Shown here one piece after another: positions 55,610-64,000 of a DNA stretch of 64,000 nt. Source of the DNA: Paludibacter sp. GTDB lineage: Bacteria; Bacteroidota; Bacteroidia; Bacteroidales; Paludibacteraceae. The translations under genes and the position numbers were made by a program. The stretch spans positions 186,001-250,000 of the forward strand of contig JAQTUE010000002.1 in assembly GCA_028710415.1 (NCBI GenBank), in the 5' to 3' direction. Under the pieces are notes generated by a model, which ran no database searches, was not told the DNA's origin, and was given only the letters and a program-made list of their open reading frames with translations. How positions within the stretch are numbered: position 1 is the first letter of the stretch; every line of letters begins with the position of its first letter.

Positions 55610-57097
55610 ATGAAATTTAAGGTATTCACAACATTTGTTTTTTTTGTTCTTGTACTGAAAGTATTTGCTTTTCAACCTTCACGACTCACCGAAGATGATA
55701 ATTCCCATAAATCAGAACTGATTGACACTGACAGCCTGATGCATGGTTTGTTCTCGGATACTATTCCTACTCCTAAAATGCCCACAGTAAGCGGTAAACC
55801 GGTACTGAAAAGCAATCCGAAACCAAATGTAAAACCTGTTGTAACTAAAATCACTGAAATTGAAATTCCTGCTGCCGATACCATTGTCCATTTTGTCTTA
55901 CCCGAAAAGCCGGTTCGCGTTAAAGTGGACTCCCTGCTTTTCTTAGCCAATCCATTCTTTATAGAGCTTGTTTATAAAGGGTTGCCTTTCGATTTTAACT
56001 GGAATGTCCGACCCGATTTCAGGATACTTTATTATGGTGGAAAACCCACAACGTTGAATGATTGTTTGCTAAGGCCAATTGAAACCAAGACTCCTGAACA
56101 GAGTGTTGCTGAGTTACGCCAGTATGCACGGGAGCAAATCATACGCAACGAAGCAAATTTATATGTTATGTCTTTTGATGATTTGCCCGATCTCGAAGGA
56201 TATCAAAGCCATATTATAAAAGGTAAATCAATCAAAAATTTACAGTTTGTGAATGATGATCATGCTTACCGGAACAGGCGATTAATTGTCAGGCGTGAAC
56301 AAATGGGTCCCTGGCAATATAAAGCAAAGGCAGATGCTCAGTTCTCCCAAAATTATGTTTCTAAAAACTGGTATCAGGGAGGTTTCAGCAATGTAGCGAT
56401 CCTGGGCATTGTTACCGGAAAATTGACTTATGATAATAACAAAAGTATCCAGTGGGAAAATACCGGTGAATGGCGGATGGGCTTTAATTCAATTGCAGGG
56501 GATACTTTACATGTGTTGAGTACCAACGACGATGTTTTTAAAATCAACAGTAAATTAGGAATCAAAGCAGGAGGTAACTGGTTTTATAGTGGTTCGGTAG
56601 ATTTTGCAACTCAAATTTTTAATAGTTATAACGGGATAAACTCCAACACCATGAAAACATCTTTCCTGACTCCGGTTCGTGTAAATGTAGGGGTGGGGCT
56701 GGATTATAAGTATAAGAAGATTTTCTCCCTGATGTTATCTCCGGTTTCCTATAAATATATTTATGTATATAACAGCCGGCATGTGGATACAAAACAATTT
56801 GGTATTACCCCAGGGAAGCGTGTGTTGAGTGAAATAGGTAGCTCTTTTACGGCAACTTTTTCATATCCGGTTACCCCGGAAGTTCAGCTTGATTCCAAAC
56901 TGTCTTTTTATACCAACTACCAGAAATTCGAAATTGACTGGGAAATGGTTTGTAATATGAAAATCAACCGGTTCATGTCAACCCGCATCTCCTTAAATCC
57001 AAGGTATGATAACACAGTAATTCTGACCAAGGGTGAAAATGCTACGATTCAGTTTAAACAATTGTTGAGTGTCGGGTTCTACCATAAATTTTATTAA
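55610..57097 (+). CDS. DUF3078 outer-membrane-type protein
   Basis: 495 residues. Signal peptide (about 1-20), proline- and lysine-rich stretch to about 85, then DUF3078 with SKNWYQGGFSNVAILGIVTGKLTYDNNKSIQWENTGEWRMGF and barrel-like strands to a C-terminal aromatic end. Function unknown. Converges with the HD gene and overlaps it by four bases. Confidence 0.8.
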   Translation: MKFKVFTTFVFFVLVLKVFAFQPSRLTEDDNSHKSELIDTDSLMHGLFSDTIPTPKMPTVSGKPVLKSNPKPNVKPVVTKITEIEIPAADTIVHFVLPEKPVRVKVDSLLFLANPFFIELVYKGLPFDFNWNVRPDFRILYYGGKPTTLNDCLLRPIETKTPEQSVAELRQYAREQIIRNEANLYVMSFDDLPDLEGYQSHIIKGKSIKNLQFVNDDHAYRNRRLIVRREQMGPWQYKAKADAQFSQNYVSKNWYQGGFSNVAILGIVTGKLTYDNNKSIQWENTGEWRMGFNSIAGDTLHVLSTNDDVFKINSKLGIKAGGNWFYSGSVDFATQIFNSYNGINSNTMKTSFLTPVRVNVGVGLDYKYKKIFSLMLSPVSYKYIYVYNSRHVDTKQFGITPGKRVLSEIGSSFTATFSYPVTPEVQLDSKLSFYTNYQKFEIDWEMVCNMKINRFMSTRISLNPRYDNTVILTKGENATIQFKQLLSVGFYHKFY

Positions 57098-57663
57098 GCC
57101 GATTTTCCTCCCTCAAACAGAACGTTCCACGTATTAAACCGCATTACTTCTGTTTCACCATACCTTCTCAGGTAGGTCCTGATCCGTTGTAAGGTGAATT
57201 GCTCATCAAGGTTCGTCTTTGAGTAGAATTTATCGGCATAACAGATCACCTGTTCTTCATAGGTGATAGGCAGTAAATCCCGATGGGGCAAGGGTAATTT
57301 ATTCTTCAGGATCATTTCCAGGCTGATGCCAATCCCGGTATGCCGTTCACAGACCAGGGCATGCTTATACAATCCTTCCGCTCTTAAGAGTTTTGCCCCC
57401 AGATATCCATGTTCTATGTAATTGTGTGGCCCGGTGCAGTGTATACGGGGTGCATTGCACATAAAAATGCCAATATCGTGCAGCATGGCGGCTTCGGCAA
57501 TAAACTGTTTGTCTAGGAGCAATTCAGGATGTTTGTTGGCAATTTCTAAAGCTTTGTTTTTTACCAGCGTGCTGTGGTTCACTAATATATTATAAATGTC
57601 ACTCCCTTTTTCATAGTATTTCTCAATGATTGCAAGGGGATCAATTCTTACTTCTTTGGCCAT
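57094..57663 (-). CDS. HD-domain phosphohydrolase
   Basis: 189 residues. Metal ligands of the HD fold are visible: NHSTLV (29-34), LHDIG with His-Asp (61-65), later histidines in GPHNYIEHG and ERHTG, and YADKFYSK with the last Asp. Probably a nucleotide or phosphate ester hydrolase; substrate unknown. Confidence 0.8.
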   Translation of the reverse strand: MAKEVRIDPLAIIEKYYEKGSDIYNILVNHSTLVKNKALEIANKHPELLLDKQFIAEAAMLHDIGIFMCNAPRIHCTGPHNYIEHGYLGAKLLRAEGLYKHALVCERHTGIGISLEMILKNKLPLPHRDLLPITYEEQVICYADKFYSKTNLDEQFTLQRIRTYLRRYGETEVMRFNTWNVLFEGGKSA

Positions 57664-57703
57664 AACGCATAATTTGTAAATAGGGATTATTTAAATTAAA
57701 TTC

Positions 57704-57711
57704 TAACTTTG
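57704..57711 (+). promoter_or_regulatory. -7 promoter element of tag
   Basis: TAACTTTG, 107 bases before the ATG at 57818. Confidence 0.5.
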
Positions 57712-57817
57712 CAGTGTAAAATTTTACAATCACAAAATTACAACAATTTCTTAATACTGTTGTTTGTTTGTAACAAGTAAGTTTAATGAGATTTAATATA
57801 TTGAAACAAAAGAAATT

Positions 57818-58375
57818 ATGACTCAACAGAATGATTGTTTGTGGCCCGGTGCAGATGCGCTTATGCTTGCCTACCACAACGAGGAATGGGGCGTTCCTCT
57901 TCATGACGATAAGAAGCTATTTGAATTCATGGTGCTGGATGCTTTTCAGGCCGGATTAAGTTGGAAAATAGTGCTTTATAAACGTGAGAACTTCCGTCGG
58001 GCATTCGATAATTTTGATGTACGAAAAATAGCCCTGTATGATGAAGAGCGTATCCAATTACTCATGCAGGATACTTCTATTGTCCGCAACCAGTCTAAGA
58101 TCCGGGCAACTGTAGGGAATGCGAAGGCTTTCATGAATATCCAGGCCGAATACGGCACATTCGATAAATATATCTGGCAATTTACTGGTGGCAAATCCAT
58201 TATTAATCATCCTACCGGAAATGGCGATATACCGGCTAAGTCTGCCGAATCTGATTCCATGAGTAAGGACCTGCTTTCACGAGGCTTTAAATTTGTCGGT
58301 TCCACCATTTGCTATGCTTTTATGCAGGCTGCAGGGATGGTGAACGATCACTTTGAAGGATGCAGGTTTAAATAG
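57818..58375 (+). CDS. tag: DNA-3-methyladenine glycosylase I
   Basis: 185 residues. Zinc ligands as in TAG: Cys7, His20, His178 and Cys182; NEEWGVPLHDDKKLFEFMVLDAFQAGLSW is the family core. It removes 3-methyladenine from DNA. Single gene. Confidence 0.95.
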   Translation: MTQQNDCLWPGADALMLAYHNEEWGVPLHDDKKLFEFMVLDAFQAGLSWKIVLYKRENFRRAFDNFDVRKIALYDEERIQLLMQDTSIVRNQSKIRATVGNAKAFMNIQAEYGTFDKYIWQFTGGKSIINHPTGNGDIPAKSAESDSMSKDLLSRGFKFVGSTICYAFMQAAGMVNDHFEGCRFK

Positions 58376-58415
58376 TAGGTAGTAGATAGTTTGTAGTTTC
58401 TAGTAGGTAGAAAGT
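58373..58415. repeat. GTAGGTAG microrepeat behind tag
   Basis: AGTAGGTAGTAGATAGTTTG and AGTAGGTAGAAAGTAG, as at 24660-24780 and 63314-63345. Confidence 0.6.
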
Positions 58416-58494
58416 AGTCAGTTTAAGTGCTTAAAAGGAGATCTTTAAAAAAAACAAATTTTGATTATAAACCATATGATTATTTCATGATTGA

Positions 58495-58572
58495 TTATTT
58501 GTATAGAAGAACTGTTTCCATTTCAATGTCACTTTTCAAATATTTCGAAAAAACTATCAATCTTTTAGCCAT
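58495..58572 (-). pseudogene. Cut-off toxin-position gene behind a small antitoxin-like gene
   Basis: An ATG overlapping the end of the 77-residue gene opens MAKRLIVFSKYLKSDIEME and stops after 25 codons. RelE/ParE toxins often start MAKR... at this position; the rest is missing. Confidence 0.35.
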
Positions 58573-58790
58573 AGTGTTATTTCTTTATTAAAATCAACAT
58601 GTTCAACAAATAATCCTTGTTCAATTTCTTTTTTTGAAACTATAATTTCATTAAGTTGAGCAACCGACAAAATAAGTGTTTCATTATTTGTTGTGGAGCC
58701 AAGGATAGTATTTATTGCTTTCAAAAAAGAAATATCTTCAATTTTAGAGATACTTCGTATTAATATCCTTTTTAATTTTATTGCTTTCAT
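58557..58790 (-). CDS. Small antitoxin-like protein
   Basis: 77 residues; two helical halves (LIRSISKIEDISFLKAINTIL, LNEIIVSKKEIEQGLFVEHVDF...EITLWLKD). The pattern resembles small Bacteroidota proteins paired with RelE-type toxins, but the partner is only a 25-codon remnant. No further family is recognised. Confidence 0.55.
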   Translation of the reverse strand: MKAIKLKRILIRSISKIEDISFLKAINTILGSTTNNETLILSVAQLNEIIVSKKEIEQGLFVEHVDFNKEITLWLKD

Positions 58791-59279
58791 AATCCATGAG
58801 TAAAAAATATGGTTTCAATCCATACATAAGGTTTTATTTCAACTGATTTTGTTTTGTAGCAAGGTTTGATGTCTAATAATAAGAGCGTTATATTAAGGAA
58901 CCCTTATTTTTGTTTTTCACCCTAAGTAGAGATATTAAGTAAAATAGAACTTGCCCTTATTCCCTCATTTATTTTCAAGTTTCATTTTGTAAGTTGATTC
59001 CATTTTTATTTCTCTTTTTTACACAATCCAGTTTGGGGGTTGTAGGATAATAGTTCAAAATAGCTTATTAAATTAATGGGATTATTTACTAATTGATTTT
59101 CGAATTATTTCTTTTAATTCAAACAAAATCTTGTTCATTTCAGTTTTGCAAAGTTACTATATTTACCAGTTTTAAGTATTTAGTAAGTTTGTTTTTATAA
59201 TTACTCATGCTCAGGTAACCAACCTCACCAATTCATTAACTTTATTTCTTCTGGTAAACCCCTTTTCAACTTTATTAGT

Positions 59280-59287
59280 TATCTTTG
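59280..59287 (+). promoter_or_regulatory. -7 promoter element of priA
   Basis: TATCTTTG, 86 bases before the ATG. The preceding gap (58791-59279) is AT-rich with no gene seen. Confidence 0.5.
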
Positions 59288-59372
59288 CGTTACTTAATTA
59301 AACCTTGATTTGAATGTTCTGGTTGCCTGATAGCCGTGTTCCTAATTCAATAACTCCTCTGAAATCAGCTTT

Positions 59373-61847
59373 ATGTTGAATGTTGCTCCTAAATACGTTG
59401 ATGTAATTTTGCCCTTGCCTCTTGGCAATACCTTCACTTATTCCGTTCCGGATGAATGGGCTGACCAGGCACGCATAGGCATGAGGGTAGTGGTTCAGTT
59501 CGGCAAGAAGAAAATGTATACCGGGGTTATTCATCTGGTGCATATTGTGCCACCAACGGTTTACAAGGCAAAAGAAATTATCTGCCTGCTGGATAACGAA
59601 CCCATATTGCGCCGTCCTCAGATGAAGTTTTGGGAGTGGATATCTTCGTACTACCAGGCGTATTTAGGAGATGTCTACCAGGCGGCTGTTCCGGCAGGAC
59701 TGAAGTTGCAAAGCGAATCGCTGGTTTGTATTAACCCTGACTTTGAAGCCGAGACCCACCTCTCCGAAAAAGAAGGCAAGTTACTGGATGCCCTGTCCGA
59801 TGGAAAGACTATATTTGTTTCGGAATTGAATAAGATCACCGAAATGAAAGATGTGATGCCTATCCTCAAGCAGTTGCTTGAAAAAGGGGCTGTGGAAATC
59901 AGCGAGGAACTCACCGAGAAATTTCGTCCCAAGACCGATACTTTTGTCAGGTTAACGGAAGAGGCAAGGCAGGAAGATCATCTGCGCCGTATCTTTGATG
60001 AGCTGGGTCGTGCCAAAAAGCAACTGGAAGTATTGATGATGTATATCGATTTGTCAAAATGTCTGTTGCCCGCCAAACAAAAAGAAGTTACCCGCAAGGA
60101 GTTGCTCGAACGGTCAGGGGCTTCGGCTGCTGTATTGGTTGGATTGATCGAGCGGGGTGCCCTGGAAACATACGTGAAGGAAATTGGACGCCTGGATGTC
60201 ACCGATGTATCAACTTCCGAACAATATACGCTGAATGAAAACCAGCAACGTGCCTATAACGAGATTGAACAGCAATTTATAGATAAAAAGGTGGTCCTGT
60301 TACATGGAGTTACATCAAGCGGTAAAACCGAAATGTACATACAGATGATCAGCAAGGTACTGTCCGAAGGCAAACAGGTGCTTTACCTGGTACCCGAAAT
60401 TGCACTGACCACACAGCTTACCTCCCGGTTGAAACGTGTATTCGGGAAACGATTGGGTGTATATCATTCCAAATTCTCCGATGCAGAGCGTGTAGAAATC
60501 TGGAACAATGTGCTGAACGATAAAACCTACGATGTCATTATTGGCGTCCGTTCCTCCGTGTTCCTTCCCTTCAGGCAGCTGGGACTGGTCATTGTGGACG
60601 AGGAACATGAATCAAGCTACAAACAGTACGATCCTGCACCCAGATATCATGCCCGCAATGCCGCCATCATGCTCGCCTCCATGCATGGGGCAAAGACACT
60701 CCTCGGTACGGCTACCCCGGCCATTGAAACCTATCACAATGCCCTGACAGGAAAGTACGGGTTGGTTGAACTGAACCAACGCCATGAAGAAATGGCTATG
60801 CCTGAAATCCTGGTAGTAGATACCAGGGAAGCCTACCGGAAGAAACAAATGGAAAGTGTTTTCACACCGTTGTTGCTTGAAAAGATTGGCAATGCCCTGC
60901 AAAACCATGAACAGGTTATCCTGTTCCAAAACCGGCGTGGGTATGCTCCCTATATCGAATGCAAAGTATGTGCCTTCGTGCCCAATTGCAAGAACTGCGA
61001 TGTGAGTCTCACGGTGCATAAAGTATTCAATACCCTGACATGCCATTATTGCGGGTATACCGAACCGATTCCGAATATCTGTCCAAAGTGCGGTACTCCC
61101 GGAAGTCTATCTACCAAAGGCTTTGGTACCGAGAAGATAGAAGATGAAATAAAACTTATTTTCCCTGATGCCCGTGTTTCACGCATGGACCTGGATACGA
61201 CCCGATCTAAAAAGTCATACGATAAAATTATTTCCGATTTTGAACAACTCAAGGTCGATATCCTGATTGGCACCCAAATGGTGTCCAAAGGGCTGGATTT
61301 CGAACGTGTCAGCCTGGTGGGAATCCTCAATGCCGATAACATGCTCAACTTCCCCGATTTCAGGGCGCATGAACGTGCGTATCAGCTCATGGCCCAGGTA
61401 AGTGGCCGGGCAGGTAGGAAGAATAAAAGAGGTACAGTAGTCCTTCAGACTTCCTCTCCCGAACATGCCATCATTGGCCAGGTCATTCGCAACGATTACA
61501 AGGCCATGTACACCATGCAATGTGAGGAACGCCAACTTTTTAAGTATCCTCCTTTTTACCGGATCATTCAAATTGTGTTGCGTCATCGGGATCCAAATGT
61601 AGTGAATCAGGCTGCCCATAAGCTTGCTAATGATTTGCGCGCGGTGTTCGGTGCCCGTGTGCTGGGACCCAATATCCCGGTGGTAGCCCGTGTACAGAAT
61701 TTGTATATCAAGCATATCCTGCTCAAAATAGAAAATGAAGCCTCTACCACCCGTGCCAAGGAAATTCTCCGTCAAATCACCGACCAGGTGCTTGCCGATT
61801 CCCGCTTCAAATCCTTGTGGGTAAACCTGGATGTCGATCCCATGTAA
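59373..61847 (+). CDS. priA: Primosomal protein N' (replication restart helicase)
   Basis: 824 residues. N-terminal 3'-DNA-binding domain (VILPLPLGNTFTYSVP), helicase with Walker A GVTSSGKTEMY (about 312-322) and DEEH (409-412), eight zinc cysteines at about 530-573 (CKVCAFVPNCKNC, CHYCG, CPKCG) and the C-terminal domain ending SLWVNLDVDPM. Restarts stalled replication forks. Single gene. Confidence 0.96.
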   Translation: MLNVAPKYVDVILPLPLGNTFTYSVPDEWADQARIGMRVVVQFGKKKMYTGVIHLVHIVPPTVYKAKEIICLLDNEPILRRPQMKFWEWISSYYQAYLGDVYQAAVPAGLKLQSESLVCINPDFEAETHLSEKEGKLLDALSDGKTIFVSELNKITEMKDVMPILKQLLEKGAVEISEELTEKFRPKTDTFVRLTEEARQEDHLRRIFDELGRAKKQLEVLMMYIDLSKCLLPAKQKEVTRKELLERSGASAAVLVGLIERGALETYVKEIGRLDVTDVSTSEQYTLNENQQRAYNEIEQQFIDKKVVLLHGVTSSGKTEMYIQMISKVLSEGKQVLYLVPEIALTTQLTSRLKRVFGKRLGVYHSKFSDAERVEIWNNVLNDKTYDVIIGVRSSVFLPFRQLGLVIVDEEHESSYKQYDPAPRYHARNAAIMLASMHGAKTLLGTATPAIETYHNALTGKYGLVELNQRHEEMAMPEILVVDTREAYRKKQMESVFTPLLLEKIGNALQNHEQVILFQNRRGYAPYIECKVCAFVPNCKNCDVSLTVHKVFNTLTCHYCGYTEPIPNICPKCGTPGSLSTKGFGTEKIEDEIKLIFPDARVSRMDLDTTRSKKSYDKIISDFEQLKVDILIGTQMVSKGLDFERVSLVGILNADNMLNFPDFRAHERAYQLMAQVSGRAGRKNKRGTVVLQTSSPEHAIIGQVIRNDYKAMYTMQCEERQLFKYPPFYRIIQIVLRHRDPNVVNQAAHKLANDLRAVFGARVLGPNIPVVARVQNLYIKHILLKIENEASTTRAKEILRQITDQVLADSRFKSLWVNLDVDPM

Positions 61848-61939
61848 ATATCAATAAATAAACACAATAGGCACAATGTGACACAATAATATTTAATTAT
61901 ATTGTATTCCATTGTGCCTGTTGTGGTTTTCTTTATTTC

Positions 61940-62809
61940 CTATGCTTTTATCTTTGCCAGCAGGTTTGGGTACAAATCATTCTTCACCCAATTGATATCC
62001 GGTTCATTATGCATGATTTTTTCGTAAGTAAGCTTGGCTTCCTCCAGCTTGTGGGTGTCTTCGTACACGCAGGCTATCATGGTCAAAAGGTTCAGATAAA
62101 CCCAGCTTTGGTTGATGTCTTTGTTTCGTTCCATCAGTTTAATTCCTTTCAGAAAATAACCCAGCGCTTCCTGTTTATCCCCGCCAAACACCGATGGGGC
62201 ATAGTACAATAAATTCCCTTTGTCAATCAGTGCCTGCATGTTTTGCGGGTCTAACTTTAACGCCTTGTTGATGCAATTCCTGCTTTCAGCTCCCAGAAAG
62301 ATTGCTTTGTATTTGTCTATCCCGATTTCAAACCCCAGGAACGAACCCTTAAATGAATAGGCTGTTGCATTTTTAGGTGACATTTCCAGTACCTGATGGA
62401 TCAGTTTCTGCCCCTTTGGAATCAGTTTTTCAGCTTTCTTAAATTGCTTTTGACCGATCAGCCATCCGATATACCCGTAATAGTAATTGATAAGTTCCAG
62501 CTTCTGGTCCACCGTATTGGCTGCATTTGACGATTCAATGGTGCGTATGACGTTCTCCCATTTCGTCATATCATGGGTAATAAAGGCAGAGTAAATGTTT
62601 TTTTTGTACGAGGATTCGGAATAAGCAGATGTTGCAATGGACAACAGGACCAGGGTGGTCATGAAATAATAAAGCGTAGAATTTGATCGTTCCCGATCGT
62701 GGGTGTCTGGAATCATATGCGCGATTTTAAGGTATGTAAGAAAAAGGTTGTTTCCACTTCTTTCGTTGAAGTAGTTGCAGGTTAGTCTTGTGATTTCACT
62801 AATATGCAT
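61940..62809 (-). CDS. TPR protein with N-terminal hydrophobic segment
   Basis: 289 residues if the first ATG is used; starts at 62716 and 62662 are also possible. A hydrophobic stretch at about 46-64 (LYYFMTTLVLLSIATSAYS) is probably a signal peptide or anchor, so the start at 62662 is unlikely. TPR-like helices follow (KKAEKLIPKGQKLIHQVLEM, CINKALKLDPQNMQALIDKG, EAKLTYEKIMHNEPDINW). Function unknown. A -7 element (TACATTTG, minus strand) lies at 62863-62870. Confidence 0.65.
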   Translation of the reverse strand: MHISEITRLTCNYFNERSGNNLFLTYLKIAHMIPDTHDRERSNSTLYYFMTTLVLLSIATSAYSESSYKKNIYSAFITHDMTKWENVIRTIESSNAANTVDQKLELINYYYGYIGWLIGQKQFKKAEKLIPKGQKLIHQVLEMSPKNATAYSFKGSFLGFEIGIDKYKAIFLGAESRNCINKALKLDPQNMQALIDKGNLLYYAPSVFGGDKQEALGYFLKGIKLMERNKDINQSWVYLNLLTMIACVYEDTHKLEEAKLTYEKIMHNEPDINWVKNDLYPNLLAKIKA

Positions 62810-63313
62810 CGGTTAAAAACTCATTGCATATCTTTCGGATTACTTCCCGGCATTAAAGTATCCAAATGTACGATTCTATTTCAATCCACCAAAATGTTAT
62901 AACACATTTAACATGATGAGAATTAATACTATACAGAAGAAATTTGTTTCAACCTTGATTACAATGCGATACAATACATAAACAGGTAAAATAAATCAGA
63001 AAAATATTAGTATTATTAACCTAATACATTAAATATTAGAATGCAAGAGCCATTCTTGATTTACAATAATTGGGTTTCAGGTTTATCATGTCTGTTGATT
63101 TTTGTCCATAAAATCTGCAAACCTGTATTTTGTTATTCCAACTTATTCCAGTCTCTTTTTTTCTCACATTACCATTCAACCGTTGAGTAAACATTTACAA
63201 TAATAATTCAATGTCGTTAAGTTACGGATTTTGATTGAATACTATCTTTGTGAGGCTTTGTATTTTTGTTATTTCAGAATTAAACAGCAGAAAATCATAT
63301 GTTTAAATCTTTT

Positions 63314-63345
63314 CTACCTACTACTTTCTACCTACTTCTCCCCTG
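63314..63345. repeat. Inverted copy of the GTAGGTAG microrepeat
   Basis: TTCTACCTACTACTTTCTAC and CTACTTCTCC on the + strand, complement of the tracts at 24.7 and 58.4 kb. Upstream (62871-63313) no gene is seen. Confidence 0.55.
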
Positions 63346-63390
63346 TTCCTGTTATTCTTAAATCGTCTGGCTTTTGGTTTTTATTCGTTT

Positions 63391-63481
63391 TAGGTTGATA
63401 GAGGGTTCATTGAGGGTTGATTGAGGGTTGATTGAGGGTTCATTGAGGTAAACCTCATTGAACCCTCAATCAACCCTCTTT
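63391..63481. repeat. GAGGGTT foldback repeat, copy 2
   Basis: Four tandem 11-base units (TTGAGGGTTGA/TTGAGGGTTCA) lead into a 27-bp hairpin: 63423-63449 pairs with 63452-63478 (one mismatch) around AA. Same design as 18271-18402. Confidence 0.8.
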
Positions 63482-63740
63482 AAAGTCTCTCCCAATGCTC
63501 TCTATAGGCAAAACGAATGCAAAACGGTTGAGTGACCGGTAATGATCGGTTGCATGGATGAAGGTATCAACATGTAAGTTAATTCTCCAATTCAGTGCTT
63601 TTGGCATATGATTACATGATTTACAACCAAAATCTGAGAGTATGGGACGGTTTTTATAAAGAAACACAAACTTAAAAGAATTGTATTTACATTTATTTAA
63701 AATAATTACATTAAATATACATGGAGTTAAAAATATATCG

Positions 63741-63748
63741 TACTTTTG
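63741..63748 (+). promoter_or_regulatory. -7 promoter element of the last gene
   Basis: TACTTTTG, 33 bases before the ATG at 63781. Confidence 0.6.
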
Positions 63749-63780
63749 AGTTGTTTAATTGATACCTAATACACTACCCT

Positions 63781-64000
63781 ATGAAAAACATGATCCGGGT
63801 CTCGAAAATGTTGCAAATACTGGTATTGCTTGCATTTTTCCTGCCTTTTTTCCCCAAGGGCAGTGAACCGAAGAAAGCAGAATATGCATCAACGGTTCAA
63901 ATTGACCAGTCCGACAAAACGAAAGAGAGTAAAAGCAGTGATTATGATGAAAACAAAATAACGCTAAGTGAAAAGTTATGCAATAAATCAAAGCTGTTTA
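63781..64000 (+). CDS. Exported protein, N-terminus only
   Basis: 73 codons to the right edge. It begins with a signal peptide (MKNMIRVSKMLQILVLLAFF...) and continues with a charged, Lys/Ser/Asp-rich stretch. The frame is open at the end of the window. Too little is visible to name it. Confidence 0.6.
   Translation, partial: MKNMIRVSKMLQILVLLAFFLPFFPKGSEPKKAEYASTVQIDQSDKTKESKSSDYDENKITLSEKLCNKSKLF

Overview
The window reads as chromosomal DNA of a member of the Bacteroidota, most likely order Bacteroidales. Support comes from the promoters (a -7 element of the form TAnnTTTG, several with TTTG about 19-20 bases upstream), the near absence of Shine-Dalgarno sequences, a type IX secretion C-terminal signal, TonB-dependent receptors, several families mostly seen in this phylum (DUF6242, DUF3244, DUF3078, DUF3857, HU-like PF14848) and the gene orders argR-GNAT-argG and pyrE-SRPBCC-argH. 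Base composition is AT-rich. I saw no rRNA, tRNA, CRISPR array, transposase or integrase gene.

Layout. 0-6.6 kb: the end of a probable MlaF-type ABC ATPase, exonuclease III, a DUF6242 lipoprotein, a small leader-type gene ending in a hairpin terminator, a TonB-dependent receptor and class I fumarase. 6.8-18.2 kb is accessory: an intact RelE/antitoxin pair, a nucleotidyltransferase with a cut-off partner, a decayed DUF4160/DUF2442 module, a frameshifted higA, an orphan PAS histidine kinase, a barrel protein, a large T9SS-exported leucine-rich protein and three unknown genes. 18.7-36.9 kb alternates housekeeping (a topoisomerase IV/gyrase A-type subunit, glyS, uvrA, argR-GNAT-argG, efp) with islands: an outer-membrane receptor, a UPF0175 antitoxin with a cut-off partner, an AAA ATPase and a block inserted at the 3' end of uvrA that left a decayed second uvrA tail.

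37-45.7 kb: an undecaprenol/diacylglycerol kinase, comF, then three paralogous lipoproteins (periplasmic TPR, one membrane helix, cytoplasmic coiled coil and LuxR-like helix-turn-helix), together with a DUF3244 secreted protein and an HU-like DNA-binding protein. A triple TGTCC motif plus promoter lies in front of the DUF3244 gene, and a second copy with the same spacing lies after the third paralogue, where it drives no visible protein gene but precedes a structured region and a strong terminator. 45.8-64 kb: a DUF3857 pair, pyrE-SRPBCC-argH, yraN, rmuC, a DUF3078 protein, an HD phosphohydrolase, tag, priA, a TPR protein and the start of an exported protein.

The most original signals are: (1) the TPR/HTH lipoprotein trio with its TGTCC promoter array and candidate RNA; (2) the insertion at uvrA with paired palindromes next to the promoters on both sides; (3) a leader gene whose stop codon lies inside a terminator placed just before a TonB receptor; (4) repeated loss of the partner gene from toxin-antitoxin modules. 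All names rest on reading motifs by eye; no database search was run.
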